A stretch of DNA of 64,000 bases from Novosphingobium rosa NBRC 15208 (GCF_001598555.1 NZ_BCZE01000009.1:1-64000), one strand, 5' to 3'; counted from the stretch's first letter, positions 16,035-25,329 are shown. Numbers and translations: made by a program. The notes: generated from the sequence alone by a model not told the origin.

Positions 16035-18533
16035 ATGACCGCCCTTCATCCCATCCCGACCGACCGGCCCGAAAGGCTGATCGTCATCGGCAACGGCATG
16101 GCCGGATGCCGAGCCGTCGAGGAGATTCTGGCGCGCGATGCCACGCGCTACACGGTGACGATCTTCGGCGCCGAACCCCGGGTCAATTACAACCGCATCA
16201 TGCTGTCCCCCGTGCTGGCGGGCGAGAAGACCTTCGACGACATCGTCATCAACGGCGCCGACTGGTATGCGCAGAACAACATCACCCTGATTTCGGGCGA
16301 TCCGGTGGTCTCCATCGATCGCGCCGGTCAGACGGTCACCGCCAGATCGGGCCGCACCGAACCCTATGACCGCCTGCTGATCGCCACCGGCTCCGATCCC
16401 TTTATCATCCCGGTGCCGGGCAAGGATCTGCCGGGCGTCGTCACCTTCCGCGATCTCGACGATGTCGACAAGATGCTGGCCGCTGCCGAAAAAGGCGGCC
16501 ATGCGGTGGTGATCGGTGGCGGGTTGCTGGGGCTGGAGGCAGCACACGGCCTTGCCTTGCGCGGCATGGATGTGACGGTGCTGCATCTGATGCCCACGCT
16601 GATGGAGCGCCAGCTCGATGAGGCCGCCGGCTGGCTGCTCAAAAGCGAGCTGGAGCGCCGTGGCCAGACCATCCTGACCGGCGCCGACACCGCCGCGATC
16701 CTTGAGAAGGACGGTCATGTCGCCGGTGTCCGCCTGAAGGACGGCAAGGAAATTCCCGCCGACATCGTGGTGATGGCGGTCGGCATCCGGCCCTCCACGG
16801 GCCTTGCCAGGCTGGCCGGGCTGGAGGTGGAGCGCGGCATTCTGGTCGATGACCATATGCTCACCAGCGATCCGGCGATCATGGCCGTGGGCGAATGCGT
16901 GCAGCATCGCGGGGCGTGCTATGGTCTGGTCGCGCCGCTGTGGGAGATGTGCCGCAGCCTTGCCGATGCCGCCACCGGCACGCCCAGCGGCTATGAGGGG
17001 TCCGTCACCTCCACCAAGCTGAAGGTGTCGGGGATCGATCTGTTCTCGGCGGGCGATTTCTCCGGCGGGGAGGGCTGTGAGGACATCGTGATGCGCGATG
17101 CCGCGCGCGGGCTCTACAAGCGGGTGATCGTCAAGGAGAACAAGCTGGTCGGCGCGGTGCTTTATGGCGACACCGCCGACGGCAACTGGTATTTCGACCT
17201 GCTGAAGCGCGGCGAGGATATTGCCGACATCCGCGAGGCGCTGATCTTCGGTCAGGCCTTCGCTATGGGCGGTGGTGCCTCGAATGATCCGCATGCGGCG
17301 GTGGCGGCGCTTTCCGAGGATGCCGAGATCTGCGGCTGCAACGGCGTCACCAAGGGCATGGTGGTGTCCACCATCCATGGCGGGGCCTGCTCGCTCGATG
17401 CGGTGCGCAGCCAGTGCAAGGCCTCGGCCTCCTGCGGCAGCTGCACCGGGCTGGTGGAAAGCCTGCTGGCCATCACGCTGGGCGATGAGGTGAAGGCGGG
17501 GCCCAAGACGCTCTGCAAATGCACCAAGTTCAGCCATGACGATGTGCGCCGCCTGATCCTCGAAAAGGAATTGAAGGCCATCCCGCAGGTCATGCAGGAA
17601 CTGCACTGGACCACGCCCGATGGCTGCGCCTCCTGCCGCCCGGCGCTCAACTATTACCTGCTCTGCGCCTGGCCGGGCGTTTATGTCGACGATCAGCGCA
17701 GCCGTTTCGTCAATGAGCGCATGCATGCCAACATTCAGAAGGACGGCACCTATTCGGTCGTCCCGCGCATGTGGGGCGGGGTGACCACCCCCAACGAGCT
17801 GCGCGCTATCGCCGACGCCGCCGACAAATATGGCGCCCGCATGGTGAAGGTGACGGGCGGGCAGCGCCTCGATCTCTTCGGCATCAAAAAGGAGGATCTG
17901 CCCGACATCTGGGCCGATCTGAACGCCGCCGGGATGGTCTCGGGCCATGCCTATGGCAAGTCGCTGCGCACGGTGAAGACCTGCGTGGGTTCCGAATGGT
18001 GTCGCTTCGGGACGCAGGATTCCACCGGGCTGGGTATCAAGACCGAGCAGATGACCTGGGGCAGCTGGATGCCTCACAAGTTCAAGATCGCCGTCAGCGG
18101 CTGCCCGCGCAATTGCGCCGAGGCGACGATCAAGGACTTCGGCGTGATCTGCGTGGACAGCGGCTATGAGCTGCATGTCGGCGGCAATGGCGGCATCCAT
18201 CTGCGCGGCACCGATCTGTTGTGCAAGGTGGCCACCGAGCGGGAGGCGTTGGATATCTGCGCCGCCTTCATCCAGCTCTATCGTGAGCAGGCGTGGTATC
18301 TGGAACGCACCGCGCCGTGGATCGAGCGTGTCGGTCTCGATCATGTGAAGGCCGGGCTTTTCGATGATCCCGAGGCCGTGCAGCACCTGGCTGCCCGCTT
18401 CCGCTATTCGCAAAGCTTTATGCAGGACGACCCATGGGCCCGCCGCGCCAAGGGCGAGGATGCCGAATTGCACCAGCATCTGGCGGAGTTCCGCCCCTTT
18501 CCCACCATGCAGATCAAGGAGGCCGCGGAATGA
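16035..18533 (+). CDS. nirB: Assimilatory nitrite reductase [NAD(P)H], large subunit
   Basis: 832 residues from ATG 16035, with GGGGAG eight bases upstream. Domains in order: FAD/NAD(P)-binding reductase (VIGNGMAGCRAVEEIL; second dinucleotide fold VVIGGGLLGLEAAHGLALRG), a BFD-like [2Fe-2S] region (CGCNGVTKG ... CKASASCGSCTGL), and the sirohaem/[4Fe-4S] catalytic half, with CVGSEWCRFG and SGCPRNCAEA supplying the four cluster cysteines. It reduces nitrite to ammonium in the cytoplasm using NAD(P)H. The length is normal for NirB. Its TGA overlaps the nirD ATG. Expression is probably gated by the ANTAR leader that ends just before the ribosome-binding site. Confidence 0.97.
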   Translation: MTALHPIPTDRPERLIVIGNGMAGCRAVEEILARDATRYTVTIFGAEPRVNYNRIMLSPVLAGEKTFDDIVINGADWYAQNNITLISGDPVVSIDRAGQTVTARSGRTEPYDRLLIATGSDPFIIPVPGKDLPGVVTFRDLDDVDKMLAAAEKGGHAVVIGGGLLGLEAAHGLALRGMDVTVLHLMPTLMERQLDEAAGWLLKSELERRGQTILTGADTAAILEKDGHVAGVRLKDGKEIPADIVVMAVGIRPSTGLARLAGLEVERGILVDDHMLTSDPAIMAVGECVQHRGACYGLVAPLWEMCRSLADAATGTPSGYEGSVTSTKLKVSGIDLFSAGDFSGGEGCEDIVMRDAARGLYKRVIVKENKLVGAVLYGDTADGNWYFDLLKRGEDIADIREALIFGQAFAMGGGASNDPHAAVAALSEDAEICGCNGVTKGMVVSTIHGGACSLDAVRSQCKASASCGSCTGLVESLLAITLGDEVKAGPKTLCKCTKFSHDDVRRLILEKELKAIPQVMQELHWTTPDGCASCRPALNYYLLCAWPGVYVDDQRSRFVNERMHANIQKDGTYSVVPRMWGGVTTPNELRAIADAADKYGARMVKVTGGQRLDLFGIKKEDLPDIWADLNAAGMVSGHAYGKSLRTVKTCVGSEWCRFGTQDSTGLGIKTEQMTWGSWMPHKFKIAVSGCPRNCAEATIKDFGVICVDSGYELHVGGNGGIHLRGTDLLCKVATEREALDICAAFIQLYREQAWYLERTAPWIERVGLDHVKAGLFDDPEAVQHLAARFRYSQSFMQDDPWARRAKGEDAELHQHLAEFRPFPTMQIKEAAE

Positions 18534-18898
18534 TCGGCGATTGGCTCGATATTGGCCCCGTAACCCAGATCAGCCCCGGCAATGCCCGCACCCTGCCGGT
18601 GCAGGCCCCCAACGGTGAAAACCTTGAGGAGATCGCCATCTTCCACACGATGGGCGGCGAGTTCTTCGCGCTGGTCAACAAATGCCCGCACAAGCATGGG
18701 CCGCTTTCGCAAGGCATCGTCCATGGCACGGTGGTGACCTGCCCGCTGCACAGCTGGAACATCAGCCTGAAAACCGGCCATGCGCTGGGTGACGACAAGG
18801 GCTGCGTGCCGACCGTGCCGCTGAAAGTCGATGCCGGGCGCCTCTATCTGCTGCGCGAGGCGGTGATCGGCGCCATGGCGCCCGAGCGCGCCGCCTGA
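18530..18898 (+). CDS. nirD: Nitrite reductase small subunit, Rieske-type
   Basis: 122 residues. The ATG overlaps the nirB stop (ATGA). The protein has the Rieske-like fold of NirD (PNGENLEEIAIFHTMGGEFF). Unlike the E. coli protein it keeps the full cluster ligand set: CPH, sixteen residues, then CPLH, which would bind a [2Fe-2S] centre. It is the partner of NirB in ammonium-forming nitrite reduction. Translational coupling to nirB is likely given the overlap. Confidence 0.95.
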   Translation: MIGDWLDIGPVTQISPGNARTLPVQAPNGENLEEIAIFHTMGGEFFALVNKCPHKHGPLSQGIVHGTVVTCPLHSWNISLKTGHALGDDKGCVPTVPLKVDAGRLYLLREAVIGAMAPERAA

Positions 18899-18948
18899 GT
18901 ATACGCCCGGCGCTTTTGCCGCTATCATGACCTTTATGGAGACCAGCC

Positions 18949-19731
18949 ATGAGTGATGATTTCCCTGCCGGCATGGTCTGGCTGGTCGGCGCGGGGCCGG
19001 GGGATGCAGAGCTGCTCACCCGCAAGGCCGAAAGGCTGATCCGCGCCGCCGATGTCATCTTCTACGACGCGCTGGTCGGTGCGGGCGTGCTGGCGCTGGC
19101 CCGTGCGGAAACGCGGCTGGTCGGCGTGGGCAAGCGCTCTGGCCGGCACAGCAAGGCGCAGGAAAGCATCAACGATCTGCTGCTGGAGGCCGCGCGTGAA
19201 GACCTGAAGGTGGTACGCCTGAAAGGCGGCGACCCCTCGATCTTCGGCCGCAGCGCCGAGGAGATGGATCACCTTGCCGCCCATGGTGTGCCCTTGCGGG
19301 TCTGCCCTGGCGTGACCACGGCCAGCGCGGCGGCGGCGGGCGGACAGGCCTCGCTCACCCTGCGCGGCGCGGCGCGGGGGATCACCTTCGTCACCGCGCA
19401 TCTGAAGGCTGGCGAACCGCTCAAGCTGGATTGGGAAGCTCTGGCCCGCCCGCATGCCACGCTAGGCATCTATATGGGCCGCGCGGCGGCGGGCGAGATT
19501 GCCCGCCAGTTGATCGCCGCCGGGCGCGATCCGGAAACGCCGGTGATGGTGGCGGTGAATGTCTCGCGCCCCGATGAACGCCTGATCCGGGGCAAGCTGG
19601 CGGCCCTGTCTTTCCTTGTCGCCACGATCAGCGATGATGACCCCACCCTGCTGCTGATCGGTGAGGCTGTCGCCCCGCGTGGACAGGGCCGTTTCGTCAG
19701 CGTGGAAGAGGTGCTGAAGGCGGAGCGTTAA
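18949..19731 (+). CDS. cobA: Uroporphyrinogen-III C-methyltransferase
   Basis: 260 residues, ATG 18949 with GGAG seven bases upstream. Family motifs are clear: VWLVGAGPGDAELLTRKA at the N-terminus, RLKGGDPSIFGR, and VCPGVTTASAAAA. It methylates uroporphyrinogen III to precorrin-2, the first step to the sirohaem that NirB needs, and lies 50 bp after nirD in the same operon. It is the single-domain methyltransferase, without the dehydrogenase/ferrochelatase part found in CysG. The last 35 bases overlap the convergent mobA gene. Confidence 0.95.
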   Translation: MSDDFPAGMVWLVGAGPGDAELLTRKAERLIRAADVIFYDALVGAGVLALARAETRLVGVGKRSGRHSKAQESINDLLLEAAREDLKVVRLKGGDPSIFGRSAEEMDHLAAHGVPLRVCPGVTTASAAAAGGQASLTLRGAARGITFVTAHLKAGEPLKLDWEALARPHATLGIYMGRAAAGEIARQLIAAGRDPETPVMVAVNVSRPDERLIRGKLAALSFLVATISDDDPTLLLIGEAVAPRGQGRFVSVEEVLKAER

Positions 19732-20251
19732 CCAGCGCGTCCAGATCGCTGGGCCGGTTGATGTTGGGCAGCACCAGATCGGGCATGGTGACGATGCGGG
19801 GGCCAACCCGCTCGATCCAGCCATGGATCGAATGCTTGCTGGTTTCGGCCAGATGCCGGTCCAACAGTTCGGCCAGAGTGGCGGGCCACCATGCGGCCAG
19901 CGGCTGGCCTTCCAGCACCGCCGCGCCTTCACCGATCAGCGCATGGGCCAGAGCAGGCGGAAAGCTGGGCATATCGCAGCCGGTGACCAGCACGCCGTCG
20001 AAACCACCCGCCTCGGCTTCATGCAGCGCGGCGTTCAGCCCACCCAGCGGACCCATATCGGGCGCGGGGCGATCCGCCAGCACGCGGGCGCCGGGATGGG
20101 GATGGCCGCAGACCACCACCTCTTCGCAAAAGGGCGCTAGCGCCGCCCGCGCATGATCGAGCAGGCTTACGCCCTCCAGCAAGGCCTGCGCCTTGTCGCT
20201 GCCGAAGCGCGATGAGCGCCCGCCCGCCAGAACGGCGCCCAGCACGCGCAT
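19697..20251 (-). CDS. mobA: Molybdenum cofactor guanylyltransferase
   Basis: 184 residues with the nucleotidyltransferase start LGAVLAGGRSSRFGSDKA and the metal-binding region VLVTGCDMPSFPP. MobA attaches GMP to molybdopterin to form the bis-MGD cofactor used by assimilatory nitrate reductases, which fits the neighbouring nitrate genes. It follows the lytic transglycosylase on the same strand with two bases between stop and start (TGA GG ATG), so it is probably translated by coupling. Its 3' end overlaps the convergent cobA by 35 bases. Confidence 0.93.
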   Translation of the reverse strand: MRVLGAVLAGGRSSRFGSDKAQALLEGVSLLDHARAALAPFCEEVVVCGHPHPGARVLADRPAPDMGPLGGLNAALHEAEAGGFDGVLVTGCDMPSFPPALAHALIGEGAAVLEGQPLAAWWPATLAELLDRHLAETSKHSIHGWIERVGPRIVTMPDLVLPNINRPSDLDALVNAPPSAPLPR

Positions 20252-20253
20252 CC

Positions 20254-22515
20254 TCAGTTCGCGCCCGGCGGGATCTGCTGCACCACCGGTTGCGAGACAA
20301 AGCCATCGGCCGGCGCGCTATCCACCGGAGCGGGGGGCAGGGCGGTGACGGGTGCTGGCGCGGGCACCTTGATAAAGTGGCTGAGCGGGGTGTTGCCCCG
20401 GCTCATCTTGGCGCGGGACGGGTTCATCGCCTCATAAACCACGGCGTTTTCCAGCACATGCTGCACATAGCCGCGCGTCTCGCTGAAGGGGATCTTCTCG
20501 ATCCAGTCGACCCAGTTGTCGGTCGAGCCGCCGCGCGGATCGCCGCGCGCCGCCAGCCATTTGCGCACATTGCCGCCGCCAGCGTTATAGGCCGCGATCG
20601 CCAGCGGATACGATCCGTTGAAGCCCGCCAGCACCCGCGCGAAATAGGCGTCGCCCAACTGCAGATTGGCCTGCGGATCGCTGCTAAGCGTGGATGGGCT
20701 ATAGACCATGCCCAGCTTGCGCGCCTGATCGGCGGCGGTGGCGGGCATCAGCTGCATCAGGCCCCGCGCGCCGGTGCGGCTGATGGCATACTGGCTGAAC
20801 TGGCTTTCCTGCCTTGTGATGGCATGGTCGATGGTCCAGTTGGCCCCGGCGGGCACCGGCATCAGCGGGAACGCCATGGCCCGGAAACCGGGAATATCGA
20901 GGTTCTCCGCCGCTTGCCCTCCGATCACGCCCAGATCGCGGCGGCCGATGCTGTGGGCGAAATCCTCCAGCAGCACGAAATCCTGCTCGGTTTTCGCCTG
21001 ATCGGCCAGTTCGCGGAAGAATTTGATCGCGGTGGTCCAGTCGGTGTCGCGCGCCAGTTCGCGCGCGGCCTGAGCGATGGGGCGGGCGGCAAAAGCGGCG
21101 CGGGCGCGGGCGTCGGGCGTGGGGTGACGCGGATCGCCCAGCGGGGGCAGCGGCAGGCCAAGGCGTTCGAGCGAGAGCATGCCATGATACTCATCGGCAA
21201 AGGCCGAGGCGGACTGGAAATAGGTGCGGGCCTGAGAGGATTGCCCCGCCTTTTCCAGCGCGCGACCGGCCCAATAATAGCCCTTGGCGCGGGTCTGGGG
21301 CGTGCGGGCGGCTCCGGCATAGCGGGCGAACAAGGTCGAGGCCGACATGTAATCGCTCTGCGCCCACATCGCCTGCGAGGCGCCCAGCCACATCAGCGAG
21401 GTGTAATCGTCACGCACGCCAAAGGCCTGCCGCGAGATGTCTGTGCCCGGGGCGAAGCCGTTCTGCGCGTTCAGGGCCACATTGATCGCGGTGCGCGGAT
21501 CGGCGGCGCGGGCGGCCATCAGGTTCGATTGCACCCAGCGGCGGGCGTCCAGCGCCGCCTTTGTCGGCGTGGGGCGCTGGGCATACATGCTGGCCGCCTC
21601 ATAGGCGCGGCTCTGGCGGAAGAGCATGCGGGCGCGGTCGACCAGATAGCCGGGATCGGACAGCATTTCCGCGCTGGGTGGCGGCACCACCGGCGCGGGC
21701 GGCGGCGGGGGCGGCGCGTAGGAGGAGGTTGGCACCGGCGTGGTGAACAGGCCAGGGTTGGCGGCGCGGGTGGCGGCCTCCATCGCGGCGGCATCGTCGG
21801 AGGGCTGGACGCTGCCATTGGGCGCGTCGCTGCCGCCATTGGCGCTCTGGATGGCGAGGCGCGCCTGAGCCACCGCCTGAAGCGAGGGGCTGGCATAGGG
21901 CAGCACGCGTTGGGCCTGCGTGCGGTTGCCGTCCCACAGCACGGCATCGAGGCGGGCGTTCTGATCGTCCTGCGTGAAGCTGTTGCCCCAGCGCTGCTGG
22001 ATCGCGGTTTCCGCCGTGTCGGCCATGGTGCCGCCGCGCCATGCCGCGCGGGCCACCTGCGCGGCCTCGGGGCGGCCCACCTGTGCCAGAGCCAGCGCAT
22101 ATTGCGCGCGGGCCGGGTTGGTGAGCGGGGGGAAGCGGTCGAAGAAGGCCACAAGGCGACCGGCATCCACCGGATAGAGCGCGAGGGATTTCTCCGCATT
22201 CATGCGCATGCGGGTCTCATCGGGCAGGCCGGGCCATGCCAGCAGGAAGCTGGCATAGGCATCGAAGCCCGCCGAATCGGTGCCCACCAGCTGGCGCCAG
22301 CGGCTGATCGCCGGGCCGATGCTGCCCGGCGCGGTGCTGAGAAGCTGGGCGCGGGCGCGGTCCCATTCCGATCCGTCCTGACACTGCGCGGGGGCGGCCA
22401 TGCAGACCAGCACGGTCAGCGAAAGCGCGGCGATCCGGCGGTGCAGGCGCGCTGCCTTCGCGCGCGGAGAGGGGGAAGCCATGACAGGAGCGGGGGCGAA
22501 GGAAGGGGTGGACAT
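20254..22515 (-). CDS. slt: Soluble lytic murein transglycosylase (Slt70-like)
   Basis: 753 residues from ATG 22515; ATG 22482 is an alternative, and either gives a signal peptide (IAALSLTVLVCMAAPAQC). A long helical, TPR-like superhelix (~60-540) contains a Pro-rich insert near 265-290. The catalytic SLT domain follows (~555-690), with ITRQESQFSQYAISRTGARG containing the catalytic Glu, then LMQLMPATA and AIAAYNAGGGNVRKWL. It cleaves peptidoglycan glycan strands in the periplasm, leaving 1,6-anhydro ends. The C-terminal ~50 residues are Pro/Ala-rich. It is divergent from dapA and followed directly by mobA. Confidence 0.93.
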   Translation of the reverse strand: MSTPSFAPAPVMASPSPRAKAARLHRRIAALSLTVLVCMAAPAQCQDGSEWDRARAQLLSTAPGSIGPAISRWRQLVGTDSAGFDAYASFLLAWPGLPDETRMRMNAEKSLALYPVDAGRLVAFFDRFPPLTNPARAQYALALAQVGRPEAAQVARAAWRGGTMADTAETAIQQRWGNSFTQDDQNARLDAVLWDGNRTQAQRVLPYASPSLQAVAQARLAIQSANGGSDAPNGSVQPSDDAAAMEAATRAANPGLFTTPVPTSSYAPPPPPPAPVVPPPSAEMLSDPGYLVDRARMLFRQSRAYEAASMYAQRPTPTKAALDARRWVQSNLMAARAADPRTAINVALNAQNGFAPGTDISRQAFGVRDDYTSLMWLGASQAMWAQSDYMSASTLFARYAGAARTPQTRAKGYYWAGRALEKAGQSSQARTYFQSASAFADEYHGMLSLERLGLPLPPLGDPRHPTPDARARAAFAARPIAQAARELARDTDWTTAIKFFRELADQAKTEQDFVLLEDFAHSIGRRDLGVIGGQAAENLDIPGFRAMAFPLMPVPAGANWTIDHAITRQESQFSQYAISRTGARGLMQLMPATAADQARKLGMVYSPSTLSSDPQANLQLGDAYFARVLAGFNGSYPLAIAAYNAGGGNVRKWLAARGDPRGGSTDNWVDWIEKIPFSETRGYVQHVLENAVVYEAMNPSRAKMSRGNTPLSHFIKVPAPAPVTALPPAPVDSAPADGFVSQPVVQQIPPGAN

Positions 22516-22626
22516 ATGGGGCAATGGCTCCCTATCAGGCTGGCGAGTGATCGTAACGGCTCGGGTCGGGTGGATGCCGGAATGGCAGGCGCCCTCAGGC
22601 TGGGGCATAATCAGGAATACAAGTCC

Positions 22627-23508
22627 ATGTTCTCCGGTTCCATTCCCGCTCTGGTGACGCCTTTTAGCGACGGGGCGTTTGACGAGGCCGCCTTTCGCCG
22701 CCTGGTGGACTGGCAGATCGAGAACGGTTCCTCGGCCCTCGTTCCATGCGGCACCACGGGAGAAAATTCCACCCTTTCCAACGCTGAACACCATCGGGTC
22801 ATCGAACTCTGCGTGGAGCAGGCGGCGGGCCGGGTTCCGGTGATCGCGGGCTGCGGTTCGAACGACACGCAGAATGCGCTTCTCCACATGAATTTCTCCA
22901 AGAAGAGCGGGGCCAGTGCCGCCCTTCTGGTCGCGCCTTATTACAACCGTCCGAGCCAGGCGGGGCTCATCGCGCATTTTTCCTATCTGGCCGAGCATAA
23001 CGACCTGCCGATCGTGCTCTACAACGTGCCCGCGCGCACGGTGACGGACATCAAGCCGGAAACGGTGTGCGAGCTGGCGCGGCGCTATCCCGACAAGATC
23101 GTGGCCATCAAGGACGCCAGCGGCGATCTGTCGCGCGTGACGGACCACCGCATGGGCATCGGCAAGGACTTCTGCCAGCTTTCGGGCGACGACGAGCTGG
23201 CGCTGCCCTTCTTTGCGGCGGGCGGCGTGGGCTGCATCTCGGTGACGGCCAATGTGGCGCCCGCGCTGTGCGCCCAGTTCCAGGCGGCCTGCGCGGCGGG
23301 CGATCTGGCCGAGGCGCGCCGTCTGAACGATGTTCTCTATCCGCTGCATTACGCAATGTTCGAGGATGCCTCGCCGGGCCCGGTGAAGTACGCCCTTTCG
23401 CGCGTGCATCCGTGGTTCAAGGATGAGCTGCGCCTGCCGCTGGTGGAAGCCAGCGCCGAGGCGAAGAAGGCCGTGGATGAGGCGCTGGAACACGCCGGGT
23501 TGATCTGA
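22627..23508 (+). CDS. dapA: 4-hydroxy-tetrahydrodipicolinate synthase
   Basis: 293 residues, normal length. Family motifs: CGTTGENSTLS, APYYNRPSQAGL, YNVPARTVTD, and VAIKDASGDL with the Schiff-base Lys. It condenses pyruvate with aspartate semialdehyde in lysine and diaminopimelate synthesis. It is divergent from slt, with about 110 bp between the two starts. A truncated copy of the dispersed intergenic repeat follows the gene. Confidence 0.97.
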   Translation: MFSGSIPALVTPFSDGAFDEAAFRRLVDWQIENGSSALVPCGTTGENSTLSNAEHHRVIELCVEQAAGRVPVIAGCGSNDTQNALLHMNFSKKSGASAALLVAPYYNRPSQAGLIAHFSYLAEHNDLPIVLYNVPARTVTDIKPETVCELARRYPDKIVAIKDASGDLSRVTDHRMGIGKDFCQLSGDDELALPFFAAGGVGCISVTANVAPALCAQFQAACAAGDLAEARRLNDVLYPLHYAMFEDASPGPVKYALSRVHPWFKDELRLPLVEASAEAKKAVDEALEHAGLI

Positions 23509-23534
23509 CCAGAACAGGTTGTGAGGTGGCGCGC

Positions 23535-23603
23535 GACGATCGTGTGCCACTGTCCTTTCGCCGATAGACGTCATGGGAGCGCGAGGGTGTAACATCCTCG
23601 CAT
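23535..23603 (-). repeat. Dispersed intergenic repeat, copy D (truncated)
   Basis: About 70 bases match, in reverse orientation, the left end of copy B at 31986-32060. The shared core is GACGTCATGGGAGCGCGAGG, followed by a hairpin (GCGAGGGTG with CATCCTCGC) and the terminal CCTCGCAT at 23596-23603. The other half of the element is missing. It lies between dapA and bamD. Confidence 0.7.
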
Positions 23604-23725
23604 TCTTCCTTTTATACCTTTCCCTTTCTGCCCCTGCGGAAAAAGACAAAAAGTGTCGCAACCGGGGCAGGGCACCCACGCCTTTCACTTGGCGTTCAGC
23701 CAAGGGCTGGTTATAGGCGCTGGTC

Positions 23726-24553
23726 ATGGATCATGCATCGCCCCGCATTTCGCCCTTTGCTTCCCTGTCGCCGATGCGTGCGCTTGCTCTGGCCGGTTGC
23801 GCCATGGCGGTCGCTCTGACGGCGGGTTGTGCCGGGAAGGGCGGCAAGGCGAAGGACACCGCCTATGTGGCGCGTGACGTCGATTCGCTCTACCTGGCCG
23901 CCAAGCGGAAGCTGGATGATGGCGACGCCAAGGTGGCGGGCGCGCTGTTCGACGAGGTCGAGCGCCAGCACCCCTATTCGCCCTGGGCCCGCCGCGCCCA
24001 GCTGATGAGCGCCTTCTCCTATTACAGCGGCAAGGATTACACCAAGGCGATCCAGGCCGCGCAGCGCTTCCTTTCGATCCATCCGGGCAACAAGGATGCG
24101 GGCTACGCCTATTACCTGATCGCCCTGTGCTATTACGAGCAGATCCAGGACGTGACGCGCGACCAGAAGATCACGCTTCAGGCGCTGAGCGCGATGAACG
24201 ATGTGGTGCGCCGCTATCCCGACACGCGCTTCGCGGTGGACGCTCGCCTGAAGATCGATCTGATCAACGACCACCTCGCGGGCAAGGAAATGGACATCGG
24301 CCGTTTCTATGAGCGCGCCGGTCGCTGGCTGGCGGCTGACATCCGCTTCCGCAATGTGGTGGATCACTACGGCAACACCAGCCATGCTTCGGAGGCGCTG
24401 TTCCGTCTGGTGGAGAGCAACCTCTCGATCGGCCTGCCCGAAGAGGCGCAGAAGTATGCCGCCGTGCTGGGCGCCAACTATCCCGGCAGCGAGTGGTATG
24501 AGAAGGCCTACAAGCTGATGAACAAGTATGATCCGGGCCTGAAGGTCAGCTGA
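23726..24553 (+). CDS. bamD: Outer-membrane assembly lipoprotein BamD
   Basis: 275 residues. Lipoprotein signal with lipobox VALTAGC (Cys at ~36), followed by TPR repeats (LYLAAKRKLDDGDAKVAGAL, FDEVERQHPYSPWARRAQLM, DYTKAIQAAQRFLSIHPGN, YRYPDT-type segments). It is part of the beta-barrel assembly machine on the inner face of the outer membrane. ATG 23726 is used; ATG 23774 would give a shorter signal peptide. A strong terminator follows. Confidence 0.95.
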   Translation: MDHASPRISPFASLSPMRALALAGCAMAVALTAGCAGKGGKAKDTAYVARDVDSLYLAAKRKLDDGDAKVAGALFDEVERQHPYSPWARRAQLMSAFSYYSGKDYTKAIQAAQRFLSIHPGNKDAGYAYYLIALCYYEQIQDVTRDQKITLQALSAMNDVVRRYPDTRFAVDARLKIDLINDHLAGKEMDIGRFYERAGRWLAADIRFRNVVDHYGNTSHASEALFRLVESNLSIGLPEEAQKYAAVLGANYPGSEWYEKAYKLMNKYDPGLKVS

Positions 24554-24575
24554 GGCTTTCAGGATCGATGGCATG

Positions 24576-24611
24576 AAAAAGGCCCCGCGGCATCGCCTGC
24601 GGGGCCTTTTT
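24576..24611. terminator. Bidirectional terminator between bamD and the convergent hypothetical gene
   Basis: AAAAA, then GGCCCCGC (24581-24588) paired with GCGGGGCC (24599-24606), then TTTTT. It works on either strand for the two convergent genes. Confidence 0.9.
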
Positions 24612-24628
24612 GCTGGTCTGCCGAAGGC

Positions 24629-25123
24629 TTATTTCTCTGCGGGCTTTTCCTTGCCGCAGAACTGGTCACGCTTGTGGCCGAAATCGATCCGCTCGAAGAT
24701 CGCCTTGTCGCTGGGGGTGCCGGTGAAGATCGAGCCGAAGAAGTGGTTGATCTCTTCGTTCTTGGAGGCGTCACCCTTCTGGGCGACATAGCCGCGAAAC
24801 AGCCCGTTCGCCAGGGCGCTGCGCACGGTGACGCCGTCACGCTCCAGCAGCACGGGGCCATTGCCGCTCACCTGCGGGTGATTGCCGCTGTAGACGCTCC
24901 ACCAATTGTCTTCCGGACCCAGCGGACCAGAGAAGCGCAGCACTTCGAAATCGGGGCCAGGATCGACAGTGGCGGTTTCTCCCGGCGCCAGCGTGATCCA
25001 GGACAAGCCTGCGCAGACCCCGCCATCGTGGCTGGGGACATTGGTCGGGCCATCGGCCATGAGGGCGAGGGCCATCAGAAGGGGGAGCATGACGGTCATC
25101 CTTGATTGGCGCCCTTTTGCCAT
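24629..25123 (-). CDS. Hypothetical exported protein
   Basis: Up to 164 residues. ATG 25123, 25099 and 25090 are all in frame; AAGG nine bases before 25090 favours the short form, which begins MLPLLMALALMADG and looks like a signal peptide. The mature part is acidic and aromatic (NWWSVYSGNHP, EINHFFGSIFTG) with two cysteines that could form a disulphide. I do not recognise a family. It ends at the shared terminator with bamD. Confidence 0.7.
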   Translation of the reverse strand: MAKGRQSRMTVMLPLLMALALMADGPTNVPSHDGGVCAGLSWITLAPGETATVDPGPDFEVLRFSGPLGPEDNWWSVYSGNHPQVSGNGPVLLERDGVTVRSALANGLFRGYVAQKGDASKNEEINHFFGSIFTGTPSDKAIFERIDFGHKRDQFCGKEKPAEK

Positions 25124-25329
25124 GTCTGGCTGGCGTCGTCCATTAACTTAACCCTTGCCTGCGGTGAGGTGATTGTTTGCGCCGGAAAGCTCTACCTTGA
25201 TCGATTGTGTCGATCACGCGCGCGTCAATGTTAAAAATCTAGCGCCGAGGTTGACATTTCTCGCCAAGAAGCGCTTCAAGAGACGACAGAGGGTTGCGCG
25301 TGTCGCGCCTCCCCCGGCTGACCAGACCC

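Noticed and set aside
14292..18479. A 1395-codon open frame on the minus strand
   Set aside because: It is antisense to the porin, nirB and nirD, all with unmistakable motifs. Long antisense frames are common at this GC content.
20212..22626. Plus-strand extension of dapA by about 800 codons
   Set aside because: It is antisense to the lytic transglycosylase. DapA homology and the usual start begin at 22627.
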